The notes beneath the pieces are model-generated. The model was not told where the DNA came from and ran no database searches. It was given only the letters and a program-made list of their open reading frames with translations. A program made the position numbers and the translations under genes. Of a stretch of DNA of 13,260 nt, positions 1 through 6,468 are shown one piece after another; within the stretch, counting starts at the first letter, position 1; every line of letters starts with the position of its first letter. The stretch comes from Acidimicrobiia bacterium (GTDB taxonomy: Bacteria; Actinomycetota; Acidimicrobiia; Acidimicrobiales; Ilumatobacteraceae): NCBI GenBank assembly GCA_013821025.1, contig JACDHN010000019.1:782-14041 (forward strand), read 5' to 3'.

Positions 1-384
1 GAGCAGCACCGTGCCCTGCTCCCACCAACCAACGACGGCGCCCTCGAGCGACAGCTCGTCCGAAACCGGCGGCACGGGCTCCAGCGCCTGCAGCTCCACC
101 TCCGTCAGCGTGGCCTTGACCCGGATCATGAACTTGGCCAACTGCGCCTGCATCGTCGGACCGAAGCCGGTCTCGGTGTCGAGCACGAACTGCTGGTCGC
201 CCCGGCGCCACAAGCGGGCCAGCACCTCGACGTGACCTGTCGGCACCAACACGAGCGTCCAACGACTTTGCCCCACCTGCAGATCCCGCACCTCCTGGGA
301 GAGTTGGGAGTGCAAGTAGGTCATCGCGTCGACCCCTTCCACGAGCAAGCCGTCACGGCGGGTACGCACCCAGGAATCGGTCAT
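1..384 (-). CDS. YgfZ/GcvT-like folate-binding protein, N-terminal part (runs off window)
   Basis: The reading frame enters from the left edge and starts at the ATG at 384-382; 128 residues are visible and the C-terminus lies outside. The translation carries the typical N-terminal pattern of YgfZ / aminomethyltransferase-fold proteins: a G-V-D-A segment near residue 17, H-S-Q-L-S-Q-E-V (25-32), a P-T-G-H-V strand (48-52), an F-V-L-D strand near 66-69 and a K-F-M-I-R-V-K stretch (84-90). YgfZ proteins bind tetrahydrofolate and help maintain or repair certain Fe-S enzymes; this is family knowledge. The diagnostic Cys-containing motif of YgfZ is C-terminal and not in the window, so a GcvT-related protein of other function cannot be excluded. 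It diverges from the next gene with 45 bp between starts. No Shine-Dalgarno is seen; a CAGACT box 6 nt before the ATG could be a weak -10 of a leaderless transcript. Confidence 0.8.
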   Translation of the reverse strand, partial: MTDSWVRTRRDGLLVEGVDAMTYLHSQLSQEVRDLQVGQSRWTLVLVPTGHVEVLARLWRRGDQQFVLDTETGFGPTMQAQLAKFMIRVKATLTEVELQALEPVPPVSDELSLEGAVVGWWEQGTVLL

Positions 385-429
385 GGATCCAGTCTGGCGG
401 GCTCTGCCCGGCGTGCAACACTCCTGGGT

Positions 430-1002
430 ATGGAAGACATCGCGGCCCTCGCCGACCGGGCCGCCGCTGGAACGCAGTCGTTCGCACGCCTGGGGGCGCG
501 CCTGGCCAGAGGCGTGGCAACGTTCGGTGTCGTAGCCACCGTCATTTGCGGTGCTCTCGCCCTGTTCGCCCTGTCCGGACAAGCGACCGTGGTGGCGCTC
601 GTCCTGACGGTGATGGCGGCGACGCTCGCCGTCGGGTCCCCGCTGCTCGCCTGGTGGCGCCTGCGCTCCATCAACGACCAGTTCCAGACGTTGAGCTCGG
701 AGTTCCGTCAGCTGTTCAACCGTGACGCCTCCGCTCGGAACCACGTGATCGACACGGTGGAGCACGGCGAGACGCCCAACACCCCAGGCAGCACCCCGCG
801 CAGGGGGCCGATCGGCTCTGCTGGCACGCGCCGGTTCTCGGCGATCCGCCTCTTCGACGTGCAGCAGCTCCGCGGCCTGCGCAACATCACCGCAGCCTTT
901 CTCACGCTGTCGGCGTTCCCCCGACTGCTGGCGCTGGCCTTCCTCGGCGTCACGGCGCTCGGTGTGCTGACGCTGGCATTCGGGATCGCCGCCCTGCTCT
1001 GA
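430..1002 (+). CDS. Hypothetical membrane protein with three predicted helices
   Basis: A 190-residue protein, not recognised as a named family. I see three hydrophobic stretches: about residues 29-49, 53-75 (forming a hairpin with a short G-Q-A turn) and 164-188 at the extreme C-terminus. The roughly 90 residues between helices 2 and 3 are polar, begin with an amphipathic segment after L-R-S-I-N-D-Q-F and contain a Pro/Gly-rich linker around 114-130. The short N-terminus is acidic and Ala-rich. The ATG at 430 was chosen because the same frame continues upstream to 232 only by running antisense through the YgfZ-like gene. No clear Shine-Dalgarno; AACACT lies 7 nt before the ATG and may serve a leaderless start. 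It converges on trpE with 27 bp between stops; that gap holds a short 5-bp hairpin (1003-1015), too weak to call a terminator. Confidence 0.7.
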   Translation: MEDIAALADRAAAGTQSFARLGARLARGVATFGVVATVICGALALFALSGQATVVALVLTVMAATLAVGSPLLAWWRLRSINDQFQTLSSEFRQLFNRDASARNHVIDTVEHGETPNTPGSTPRRGPIGSAGTRRFSAIRLFDVQQLRGLRNITAAFLTLSAFPRLLALAFLGVTALGVLTLAFGIAALL

Positions 1003-1029
1003 CTCGCTCGGCGAGGTGCCCAGGCTGGT

Positions 1030-2559
1030 TCACGACCTGATCGCGGCTCGGGTCGCTCGTGTCATCCGGCGTGCGGCGGGGATGGCGGCCAACAAGGCGG
1101 CGGCCTTGTTGCGGCACTCCAGGTCTTCGTCGTCGGGCACCGAGTCGGACACGATGCCGGCGCCGGCCTGTAGGCAGGCGCCCCTTGGCGAGACGAACAT
1201 CGTGCGGATGGCGATCGCCGTGTCGAGGTTGCCGCTCCAGTCGACGTAGCCGACTACCCCGCCGTATGGACCGCGCCGGTTCGGCTCCAGCTCGTCGATG
1301 ATCTCCATGGCCCGCACCTTCGGCGCTCCCGAGACCGTGCCCGCCGGCAGCGTGGCACGCAACACGTCGACACAGCTGTTGTCGTCGGTCAGAACACCGC
1401 TCACCTGTGACGTCAGGTGCATCACATGGCTGTAGTACTCGAGCGTCATCAGCTCATCGACCTCGACGGTCCCGAAGCGAGCTACTCGCCCTACGTCGTT
1501 GCGTGCCAGGTCCAAGAGCATCACGTGTTCGGCCCGCTCTTTTGGATGCTCGATCAGCTCGGCGGCAAGACGGCGATCGTGCTCGTCGTTGGCGCCCCGT
1601 TTGCGCGTGCCGGCGACGGGGCGGGAGATCACCTTTCGCTCCCCCACCCCTGCGACCACCCTCACCATCGGCTCCGGCGACGAACCCACGACGGTCAACT
1701 CTGGATGGCGCACGAAGTACATGTACGGGCTCGGGTTCACCTGGCGCAGCACTCTGTACACGTCGAACGGATCGGCGTCGAGATCGAGGTCATAGCGCTG
1801 CGCCAGCACCACCTGGAAGATGTCGCCGGCCACGATGTGCTCCTTGGCCACCTCGACCGCCCGCTGGTACATGCCGCCACCCATCGTCGACGTCACGCGG
1901 GGCAGCTCGTCGTCGGCCCGTGGTGGCTCCACCGGCACATAGGGCAGTGGGCGGGCGAGGTCGGTGATGGCGGTCTCGAGGCGGGCCGCAGCGGCGTCGT
2001 AGGCAGCGTCGGTTCCGGCGTCGTCGAGTCCGAGCACCGGCACGCTCTCGATCAGGCTGACACGCTGGCGCCAGTGATCGAAGGCCGCCAGCGAACCGAT
2101 CACGCTCATCACGGCGTCGGGGACTCCCCTGTCGTCGGGCGGCGGATCGGGCAGGCGCTCCACCTCGCGGACCACGTCGTAGCCCAGGTAGCCCATGACG
2201 CCACCGTGCAGCGGTGGTAGCTCTGGCAGCACAGGGCCGACGAGCCGCTCGGTGAGCACGTCGAGCGCTGCCAGCATGCCCTTGTCGCGGGGGACTTCGA
2301 ACGGCAACGTGCCCTCCACCTCGACGCGCCCGTCACGCAGCGTGAGCGTGGCCGCAGCGTGGCGACCGACGAACGAGTACCGGCTCCAGCGCTCGCCGTG
2401 CTCCACCGACTCGAGCAGGAACCCCGGGCCGTCGCCGACCAGCTTGAGGTACGCGGCGACGGGTGTCTCGAGGTCGGCCAGCAGCTCGGTCCATACCGGC
2501 ACCACGGTGTAGGAGCGGGCCAGCGTGCGGAACTCCTCCCTACTGGGGTTGATCCGCAT
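1030..2559 (-). CDS. trpE: Anthranilate synthase component I (TrpE)
   Basis: A 509-residue protein, full length for the family. With a glutaminase partner it makes anthranilate from chorismate, the first step of tryptophan synthesis. The N-terminal domain has the L-L-E-S segment (48-51) that in TrpE proteins forms part of the tryptophan feedback site. The chorismate-binding domain shows P-S-P-Y-M-Y-F (277-283), G-S-S-P-E (292-296), R-P-V-A-G-T-R (313-319), an E-R-A-E-H-V-M-L-L-D stretch (341-350), H-L-T-S-Q-V-S-G (381-388), L-P-A-G-T-V-S-G-A-P-K (404-414) and G-A-G-I-V (467-471). These set it apart from aminodeoxychorismate and isochorismate synthases with good confidence. It is the last gene after hisI; its ATG lies 20 bp inside the hisI 3' end and has no obvious Shine-Dalgarno, so translational coupling is likely. 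No trpG or other trp gene is in the window. Confidence 0.96.
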   Translation of the reverse strand: MRINPSREEFRTLARSYTVVPVWTELLADLETPVAAYLKLVGDGPGFLLESVEHGERWSRYSFVGRHAAATLTLRDGRVEVEGTLPFEVPRDKGMLAALDVLTERLVGPVLPELPPLHGGVMGYLGYDVVREVERLPDPPPDDRGVPDAVMSVIGSLAAFDHWRQRVSLIESVPVLGLDDAGTDAAYDAAAARLETAITDLARPLPYVPVEPPRADDELPRVTSTMGGGMYQRAVEVAKEHIVAGDIFQVVLAQRYDLDLDADPFDVYRVLRQVNPSPYMYFVRHPELTVVGSSPEPMVRVVAGVGERKVISRPVAGTRKRGANDEHDRRLAAELIEHPKERAEHVMLLDLARNDVGRVARFGTVEVDELMTLEYYSHVMHLTSQVSGVLTDDNSCVDVLRATLPAGTVSGAPKVRAMEIIDELEPNRRGPYGGVVGYVDWSGNLDTAIAIRTMFVSPRGACLQAGAGIVSDSVPDDEDLECRNKAAALLAAIPAARRMTRATRAAIRS

Positions 2560-2902
2560 CGTTCCCGAAACGCCGGTGGAAGCAGGAATACCGGCCGGTG
2601 TGGCAGGCGCCCCGGCCCTGCTGATCCACCTTGAACAACAGCACGTCGGCGTCGCAGTCGTAGAACGCCTCGTGGACGACCTGGTGATCGCCGCTGGTAT
2701 CGCCCTTGCGCCACACCTCCTGGCGGCTGCGGCTCCAGTAGACCATCAGGCCCTCGTCCAGCGTCATCCGCAACGTCTCGGCGTTCATCCACGCCATCAT
2801 CAGCACCACGCCGTCGAGGTCCTGGGCGATGGCTGCCACGAGGCCATGATCGTCGTACTTGACGAGTGCGAGCTGTTCGGACGTGGCCGCGATCGCTGTC
2901 AC
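2540..2902 (-). CDS. hisI: Phosphoribosyl-AMP cyclohydrolase (HisI)
   Basis: A 120-residue monofunctional enzyme that opens the adenine ring of phosphoribosyl-AMP to give ProFAR, the third step of histidine synthesis. The family signature is complete: M-M-A-W-M-N near 35-40, S-R-S-R-Q-E-V-W-R-K-G-D-T-S-G (57-71), Asp82-Cys83-Asp84-Ala-Asp86 for metal binding, and A-C-H-T-G-R-Y-S-C-F with Cys100 and Cys107. The three cysteines match the zinc site known for the family. There is no fused HisE domain, so PR-ATP pyrophosphohydrolase must be encoded elsewhere. The start is the GTG at 2902, overlapping the stop of the GroES-like gene (GTGA). Its 3' end overlaps trpE by 20 bp. It is separated from hisF by an aldo/keto reductase, a lipoprotein gene on the other strand and the GroES-like gene. 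Confidence 0.96.
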   Translation of the reverse strand: MTAIAATSEQLALVKYDDHGLVAAIAQDLDGVVLMMAWMNAETLRMTLDEGLMVYWSRSRQEVWRKGDTSGDHQVVHEAFYDCDADVLLFKVDQQGRGACHTGRYSCFHRRFGNDADQPQ

Positions 2903-3225
2903 AGGTACAGCCCGGTCGAGGCCTCGATGCGCTCGGCGGCCACGGCGTGGATGTCACGCTCGCGCAGCATGATGTAGTCGGAGCCGCCTACCTCGACCTC
3001 GTAACGATCCTCGGGGCTGAACAGCACGAGATCTCCGACTTCGGCAGCGCGCACGTTCGGTCCCAGCGCCACCACCTCGGCCCACGTCAGCCGCTTGGCC
3101 ATCTGCGCCGTGGCAGGGATCAGGATGCCACCCGACGACCGACGCTCACCCTCCTTCGGGATCCTCACGAGGAGCCGATCGTTGAGCATCTTGATCGGCA
3201 GCTTGTCGTCAGCAGCGCTCAACAC
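2899..3225 (-). CDS. GroES-like (Cpn10 fold) protein at head of the hisI-trpE operon
   Basis: A 108-residue protein resembling co-chaperonin GroES: L-N-D-R-L-L-V-R (near 14-21), S-S-G-G-I-L-I-P-A in the mobile-loop position where GroES contacts GroEL, G-E-V-like W-A-E-V-V-A-L-G-P, V-G-D-L-V-L-F, and a terminal M-L-R-E-R-D-I-H-A strand. It ends with about ten extra residues finishing in G-L-Y-L. The start is uncertain. I prefer the GTG at 3225 because a TACTCT box sits exactly 7 nt upstream, as expected for a leaderless transcript, and because the resulting length is near the usual 95-105. An ATG at 3279 would add 18 low-complexity residues and has no Shine-Dalgarno. No groEL is nearby, so it may be a second GroES or a protein that has taken another role. 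Fold assignment is fairly secure; function is inference. Confidence 0.82.
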   Translation of the reverse strand: MLSAADDKLPIKMLNDRLLVRIPKEGERRSSGGILIPATAQMAKRLTWAEVVALGPNVRAAEVGDLVLFSPEDRYEVEVGGSDYIMLRERDIHAVAAERIEASTGLYL

Positions 3226-3232
3226 GCCCGCC

Positions 3233-3238
3233 AGAGTA
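3233..3238 (-). promoter_or_regulatory. Putative -10 box (TACTCT) for a leaderless groES-like/hisI/trpE transcript
   Basis: On the minus strand TACTCT is followed by 7 nt and then the GTG at 3225. It fits TANNNT at the distance expected when transcription begins at the start codon. No convincing -35 is seen. If the upstream ATG at 3279 is the true start, this site would be internal and irrelevant. Confidence 0.4.
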
Positions 3239-3321
3239 CCGGCCCCTCGCGCAACGCCTTCGTCAGAGCTCTGGCCCATACGCCAGCCACAAGCCTGACC
3301 ACAACGATCGACGAGAGCGGA

Positions 3322-3328
3322 ATACTAT
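3322..3328. promoter_or_regulatory. Near-symmetric ATACTAT, possible shared divergent -10
   Basis: The plus strand reads TACTAT (3323-3328) and the minus strand TAGTAT (3327-3322); both match TANNNT. On the plus strand it would put a start site near 3335, just before the Shine-Dalgarno of the lipoprotein gene. On the minus strand it would give a start near 3315, upstream of the GroES-like gene. It stands out as AT-rich in a GC-rich region. No clear -35 on either side. Confidence 0.35.
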
Positions 3329-3338
3329 GCGGAATCTC

Positions 3339-3345
3339 GAGGTGA
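3339..3345 (+). promoter_or_regulatory. Strong Shine-Dalgarno deciding the lipoprotein start
   Basis: GAGGTGA, a seven-base complement of the 16S anti-Shine-Dalgarno, lies 5 nt before the ATG at 3351. It favours that start over the ATG at 3327 and the one at 3408. A weaker GAGG precedes the 3408 ATG by 10 nt. Confidence 0.65.
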
Positions 3346-3350
3346 GTGAC

Positions 3351-4049
3351 ATGGACGGTCAGTGCCAACGGGCAGATCGAAACCGCCGGCAACGAGGATC
3401 ACAGACGATGCTGACGATCGTGCTCGCCGCGATTCTCGTGGCGTGCGGCCAGCGCAGCGGCGTCGGGGATGGCTCGGCGCCACGCTCCGGCGATCCGGCA
3501 CCCACATCGATCGCGACCGCGCCCAGCACATCGGCCCCAGATACCGCAGTTGTGACGCATCCACCATCCACGCCGTCGGCACGGCCGACGGATCCAGGCC
3601 AGTTGGCGGTGCTCCCGTCGGAGCTCGATGGCGGCCTCAGTGCACCGGTTCAAGGACGGCTTGTCTTTCGTGGGACCTGCGTCTACCTCAATGTGCTGTA
3701 CCGAGCACCATTGCATCGCATCGTGTGGCCAACAGGCACCTCCTGGCAGGAAGAGCCGTTCCCCGCAGTGATCCTGCGCAACGGTGAGATCCTACGCGAC
3801 GGTGACCCGCTGAACGCAGGTGGCGGATTCGTGCCGGACGCGGAACTCGGCCTCAACATCGGTGACGACCTCGCCGCGCGAAGCTTCGAATGCGACGAGG
3901 CCGTAGGCACCGAGATGCTGAACAACGATCTCACGACATGGATAGAGGGACCATCCGTACTACCGGCTCACCAGGGCTGTTCCAGGTCGGCGTCACGAGG
4001 CGTCGCGGTCCGAGGGATCAGGCGACTGCGGCTTCGATGCTGGACATGA
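3351..4049 (+). CDS. Putative secreted lipoprotein of unknown function
   Basis: A 232-residue protein from the ATG at 3351. The N-terminus has an arginine-rich segment (about residues 7-16), a hydrophobic stretch L-T-I-V-L-A-A-I-L and a lipobox L-V-A-C with the lipidated Cys at 32. Residues 33-90 are a Ser/Thr/Pro-rich linker. The folded part, about 95-190, includes G-R-L-V-F-R-G-T-C-V-Y-L and a later C-D-E, so two cysteines could form a disulfide, and several Gly/Asp turns. I do not recognise the domain. The last 40 or so residues are Arg-rich and unlike the rest; the final 32 bp run antisense over the 3' end of the aldo/keto reductase gene, so a frameshift or late stop loss near 3975 is possible. 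The gene lies on the opposite strand between the two halves of the his-trp cluster and may be a lineage-specific insertion. Confidence 0.72.
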   Translation: MDGQCQRADRNRRQRGSQTMLTIVLAAILVACGQRSGVGDGSAPRSGDPAPTSIATAPSTSAPDTAVVTHPPSTPSARPTDPGQLAVLPSELDGGLSAPVQGRLVFRGTCVYLNVLYRAPLHRIVWPTGTSWQEEPFPAVILRNGEILRDGDPLNAGGGFVPDAELGLNIGDDLAARSFECDEAVGTEMLNNDLTTWIEGPSVLPAHQGCSRSASRGVAVRGIRRLRLRCWT

Positions 4050-4986
4050 CGTCTTCGTCGAGGAGGTCGATGACGTCGAGCGCCTCGAAGTTCTCGGCCA
4101 CCTGCGCCGGACGGCTCGCCCCGGTGATCACCGTGGAGACGTTCGGGTTCTTGGCGCACCAGGCCAACGCCAGCTGCGCCATCGTGCAGTCCAGCTTTTC
4201 GGCGATCGGGCGCAACCGCTCGACGCGCTCGAGCGCCTCAGGGTTGCGCAACGACTCGGCCAGCCAGTCGTAGCCCTTCAGCGCGCCACGGGAGTCGTCC
4301 GGGATGCCACCCTTGTATTTGCCGGTCAGCAGGCCGGATGCGAGCGGGCTCCACACCGTCGCCCCGTAGTCGAACTCCTCGAACAACGGTCGGTACTCCT
4401 GCTCGACGCGTTCGCGTTCGAGCAGGTTGTACTGCGGCTGCTCGGTGATCGGGGCGTGTAAGTGGTGCTCGTCGGCGATCTCGATGGCGCTGCGGATCTC
4501 CTCGGCCGACCACTCGCTCGTGCCCCAGTAGTGGGCCTTGCCCGACGTGATGATGTCGTGCATCGCCCACACGGTCTCGATGATCGGCGTGTCCGGATCG
4601 GCACGGTGGCAGTACAACACGTCGACGAAGTCGAGCCCGAACCGCTCGAGCGACCCGTCGATGGCATGCATCAGATACTTGCGGTTCAACGTGTTGCGCA
4701 TGTTGGGCGCCTTGTTCAGGCCCCAGAAGAGCTTCGTCGTCAGCACGTACGACCAGCGCGGCCATCCCAGCTCGGCGATGGCTTTGCCCATCAGCGTCTC
4801 ACTGCCACCGCCGGCGTAGGCCTCGGCGTTGTCGAAGAAGTTGCAGCCGGCATCGCGTGCCGTCTGCATCGCCTCGAAGGCGGACTGATCCTTCAACTGG
4901 TTGTCGAAGCTGACCCAGCTCCCGAACGACAGCACCGACACCTTCAAACCACTGGCGCCGAGGCGCCGATACTCCATATCTGCCAT
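4018..4986 (-). CDS. Aldo/keto reductase, last gene of the his operon
   Basis: A 322-residue NAD(P)H-dependent oxidoreductase with an (alpha/beta)8 barrel, most like the voltage-gated potassium channel beta-subunit / YghZ group of aldo/keto reductases. The catalytic tetrad is visible: Asp52 and Tyr57 (D-N-A-E-A-Y), Lys85 (T-T-K) and His127 (Y-C-H-R). Other family marks are Y-R-R-L-G at the N-terminus, G-L-D-F-V-D-V-L-Y, Y-W-G-T-S-E-W, E-Q-P-Q-Y-N-L-L and the cofactor-site segment T-V-I-T-G-A-S-R near the C-terminus. It begins 10 bp after the hisF stop on the same strand, so it is probably cotranscribed with hisCBHAF. A link to histidine synthesis is not expected from the family; the substrate cannot be read from sequence. 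A second in-frame ATG at 4977 is an equally possible start. The 3' end overlaps the lipoprotein gene convergently. Confidence 0.93.
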   Translation of the reverse strand: MADMEYRRLGASGLKVSVLSFGSWVSFDNQLKDQSAFEAMQTARDAGCNFFDNAEAYAGGGSETLMGKAIAELGWPRWSYVLTTKLFWGLNKAPNMRNTLNRKYLMHAIDGSLERFGLDFVDVLYCHRADPDTPIIETVWAMHDIITSGKAHYWGTSEWSAEEIRSAIEIADEHHLHAPITEQPQYNLLERERVEQEYRPLFEEFDYGATVWSPLASGLLTGKYKGGIPDDSRGALKGYDWLAESLRNPEALERVERLRPIAEKLDCTMAQLALAWCAKNPNVSTVITGASRPAQVAENFEALDVIDLLDEDVMSSIEAAVA

Positions 4987-4996
4987 GCCGGCGACC

Positions 4997-5752
4997 CTAT
5001 GGCAACCGCACGACGATTCCTGCCTCGGTCATCGCCGCTTTGGCCTCCGCCACCGTGTGCTCGCCGAAGTGGAAGATCGACGCCGCCAGCACGGCGTCGG
5101 CGCCGGCGCGGATGCCGTCTACCAGGTGGTCGAGCGTGCCAACCCCACCGCTGGCGATGAGCGGCACGTCGACAGCGGCCGCCACGGCGGCCGTAAGTGG
5201 CGTGTCGAAGCCCTCCTTCGTCCCGTCGCGGTCCATCGACGTGAGCAGGATCTCGCCGGCGCCTCGTTCGGCGGCGGCCGCTGCCCACCGCACGGCGTCG
5301 ATGCCGGTCGGCGTGCGCCCTCCGTGCGAGTGGACCTCGAAGCGATTCCCGACCCGCTTGGCGTCGATGGCGCACACCACGCACTGGGCGCCGAACACGT
5401 CGGCGATCTCGGTGATCAGCTCCGGTCGCTCAACGGCCGCTGTGTTGACGGCCACCTTGTCAGCGCCGGCCCGCAACATCCGGTGTGCGTCGTCGAGCGT
5501 GCGCACACCGCCACCGACGGTGAACGGGATGTACACCTCCTCAGCCACCTGGTACACGACGTCGAGCATCGTCGCCCGCTCGTCGCTGGAAGCCGTGATG
5601 TCGAGCAACACCAGCTCGTCGGCACCCTCGGCGTCGTAGCGCGCCGCCAGGCCGATCGGGTCGCCGGCATCGCGCAGCCCGATGAAGTTCGTTCCCTTGA
5701 CGACTCGGCCATCCGTTACGTCCAGGCACGGGATGACTCGGGCGACGTTCAT
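4997..5752 (-). CDS. hisF: Imidazole glycerol phosphate synthase, cyclase subunit (HisF)
   Basis: A 251-residue (beta/alpha)8 barrel, usual length. With HisH it converts PRFAR and ammonia to imidazole glycerol phosphate and AICAR. The two catalytic aspartates are present: Asp11 in I-P-C-L-D-V and Asp130 in C-A-I-D-A-K. Phosphate-binding loops are F-T-V-G-G-G-V-R (77-84) and I-A-S-G-G-V-G-T in the C-terminal half; D-R-D-G-T-K-E-G-F-D is also present. The ATG at 5752 overlaps the hisA stop as ATGA, so translation is probably coupled. The stop is TAG, followed by 10 bp and the aldo/keto reductase. In mycobacteria hisF is followed directly by hisI; here that neighbour has been displaced about 2 kb downstream. 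Confidence 0.97.
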   Translation of the reverse strand: MNVARVIPCLDVTDGRVVKGTNFIGLRDAGDPIGLAARYDAEGADELVLLDITASSDERATMLDVVYQVAEEVYIPFTVGGGVRTLDDAHRMLRAGADKVAVNTAAVERPELITEIADVFGAQCVVCAIDAKRVGNRFEVHSHGGRTPTGIDAVRWAAAAAERGAGEILLTSMDRDGTKEGFDTPLTAAVAAAVDVPLIASGGVGTLDHLVDGIRAGADAVLAASIFHFGEHTVAEAKAAMTEAGIVVRLP

Positions 5753-6468
5753 GCCTTACCATCCAGCACGGCGAGCGCCTGCTCGACGCTGAACCGGCCC
5801 TCATACAGCGCCCTCCCGACGATCACGCCGGCGAGCGCGCCGAGCCGAGACAGGGCACGCAAGTCATCGAGCGATCCAACGCCGCCGCTGGCGATCACGG
5901 GCACGGTCGACGCCGCTGCCACCCGTGCCAACCCGACCAGGTCCGGGCCCGCCAAGGTGCCGTCGGTGGCGATGTTGGTCACGACGAACGCCGCGGCGTC
6001 TGGAAACTCGGTGACAGCCTCGAGCAGCAACACGCCAGCTCCCTCAGTCCACCCGTGCACCGCCAGTTCGCCGTCGCGATGATCGAGACCGACGGCGACC
6101 GGCATCACCATCGCCGCCTGCGCCACGAACGAGGGCTGGCGTATGGCGGCCGAGCCGAGCACCACGCGAGCCACCCCGGCGGCGGCCAGCGCCTCGACAT
6201 CGTCGAGCGTGCGGATTCCTCCGCCGGTCTGCAGGCGCACCGTGCCCGACACGGCAGCGGCGATCTCGGTGAACAGCTGCCGGTTGACGGGAGTGCCAGA
6301 TCGAGCGGCGTCGAGGTCGATCACATGGATCCATGTCGCACCCCCGTCGGCGAAGGCCCGCGCCACGGACACGGCGTCAGCGTCGTAGTCGATACGGGCG
6401 TCGTAGTCGCCCTGGCGCAGGCGGACGACCCGGCCGCCGAGCAGGTCGATCGAGGGGTACAGCTCCAT
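5749..6468 (-). CDS. hisA: ProFAR isomerase (HisA; possibly PriA-like)
   Basis: A 239-residue (beta/alpha)8 barrel catalysing the Amadori rearrangement of ProFAR to PRFAR. Catalytic residues: Asp8 in P-S-I-D-L-L and Asp129 in V-G-L-D. Phosphate loops: Q-T-G-G-G-I-R (80-86) and I-A-S-G-G-V-G-S; T-D-G-T-L-A-G-P-D is also typical. Many actinobacteria have PriA here, which also does the TrpF reaction. At the loop where mycobacterial PriA has Arg-Gly-Trp this protein has His138-Gly139-Trp140, which looks more like plain HisA; this comparison is from memory and is not decisive. The start is the ATG at 6468, sharing one base with the hisH stop (TGATG). The frame is open upstream to 6933 only as an antisense-free shadow of hisH. 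The stop overlaps hisF by 4 nt. Confidence 0.95.
   Translation of the reverse strand: MELYPSIDLLGGRVVRLRQGDYDARIDYDADAVSVARAFADGGATWIHVIDLDAARSGTPVNRQLFTEIAAAVSGTVRLQTGGGIRTLDDVEALAAAGVARVVLGSAAIRQPSFVAQAAMVMPVAVGLDHRDGELAVHGWTEGAGVLLLEAVTEFPDAAAFVVTNIATDGTLAGPDLVGLARVAAASTVPVIASGGVGSLDDLRALSRLGALAGVIVGRALYEGRFSVEQALAVLDGKA

Noticed and set aside
232..429. Upstream in-frame extension of the three-helix membrane protein
   Set aside because: It would run antisense through the YgfZ-like gene, whose protein signature is clear; the extension has no membrane or family pattern.
1407..2220. Long plus-strand open frames opposite trpE
   Set aside because: Antisense shadows typical of GC-rich DNA; trpE explains the region completely.
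4901..6082. Plus-strand frame of nearly 400 codons opposite hisF and hisA
   Set aside because: Antisense shadow; composition is rich in Arg, His and Gly with no domain, while hisF and hisA are unmistakable.
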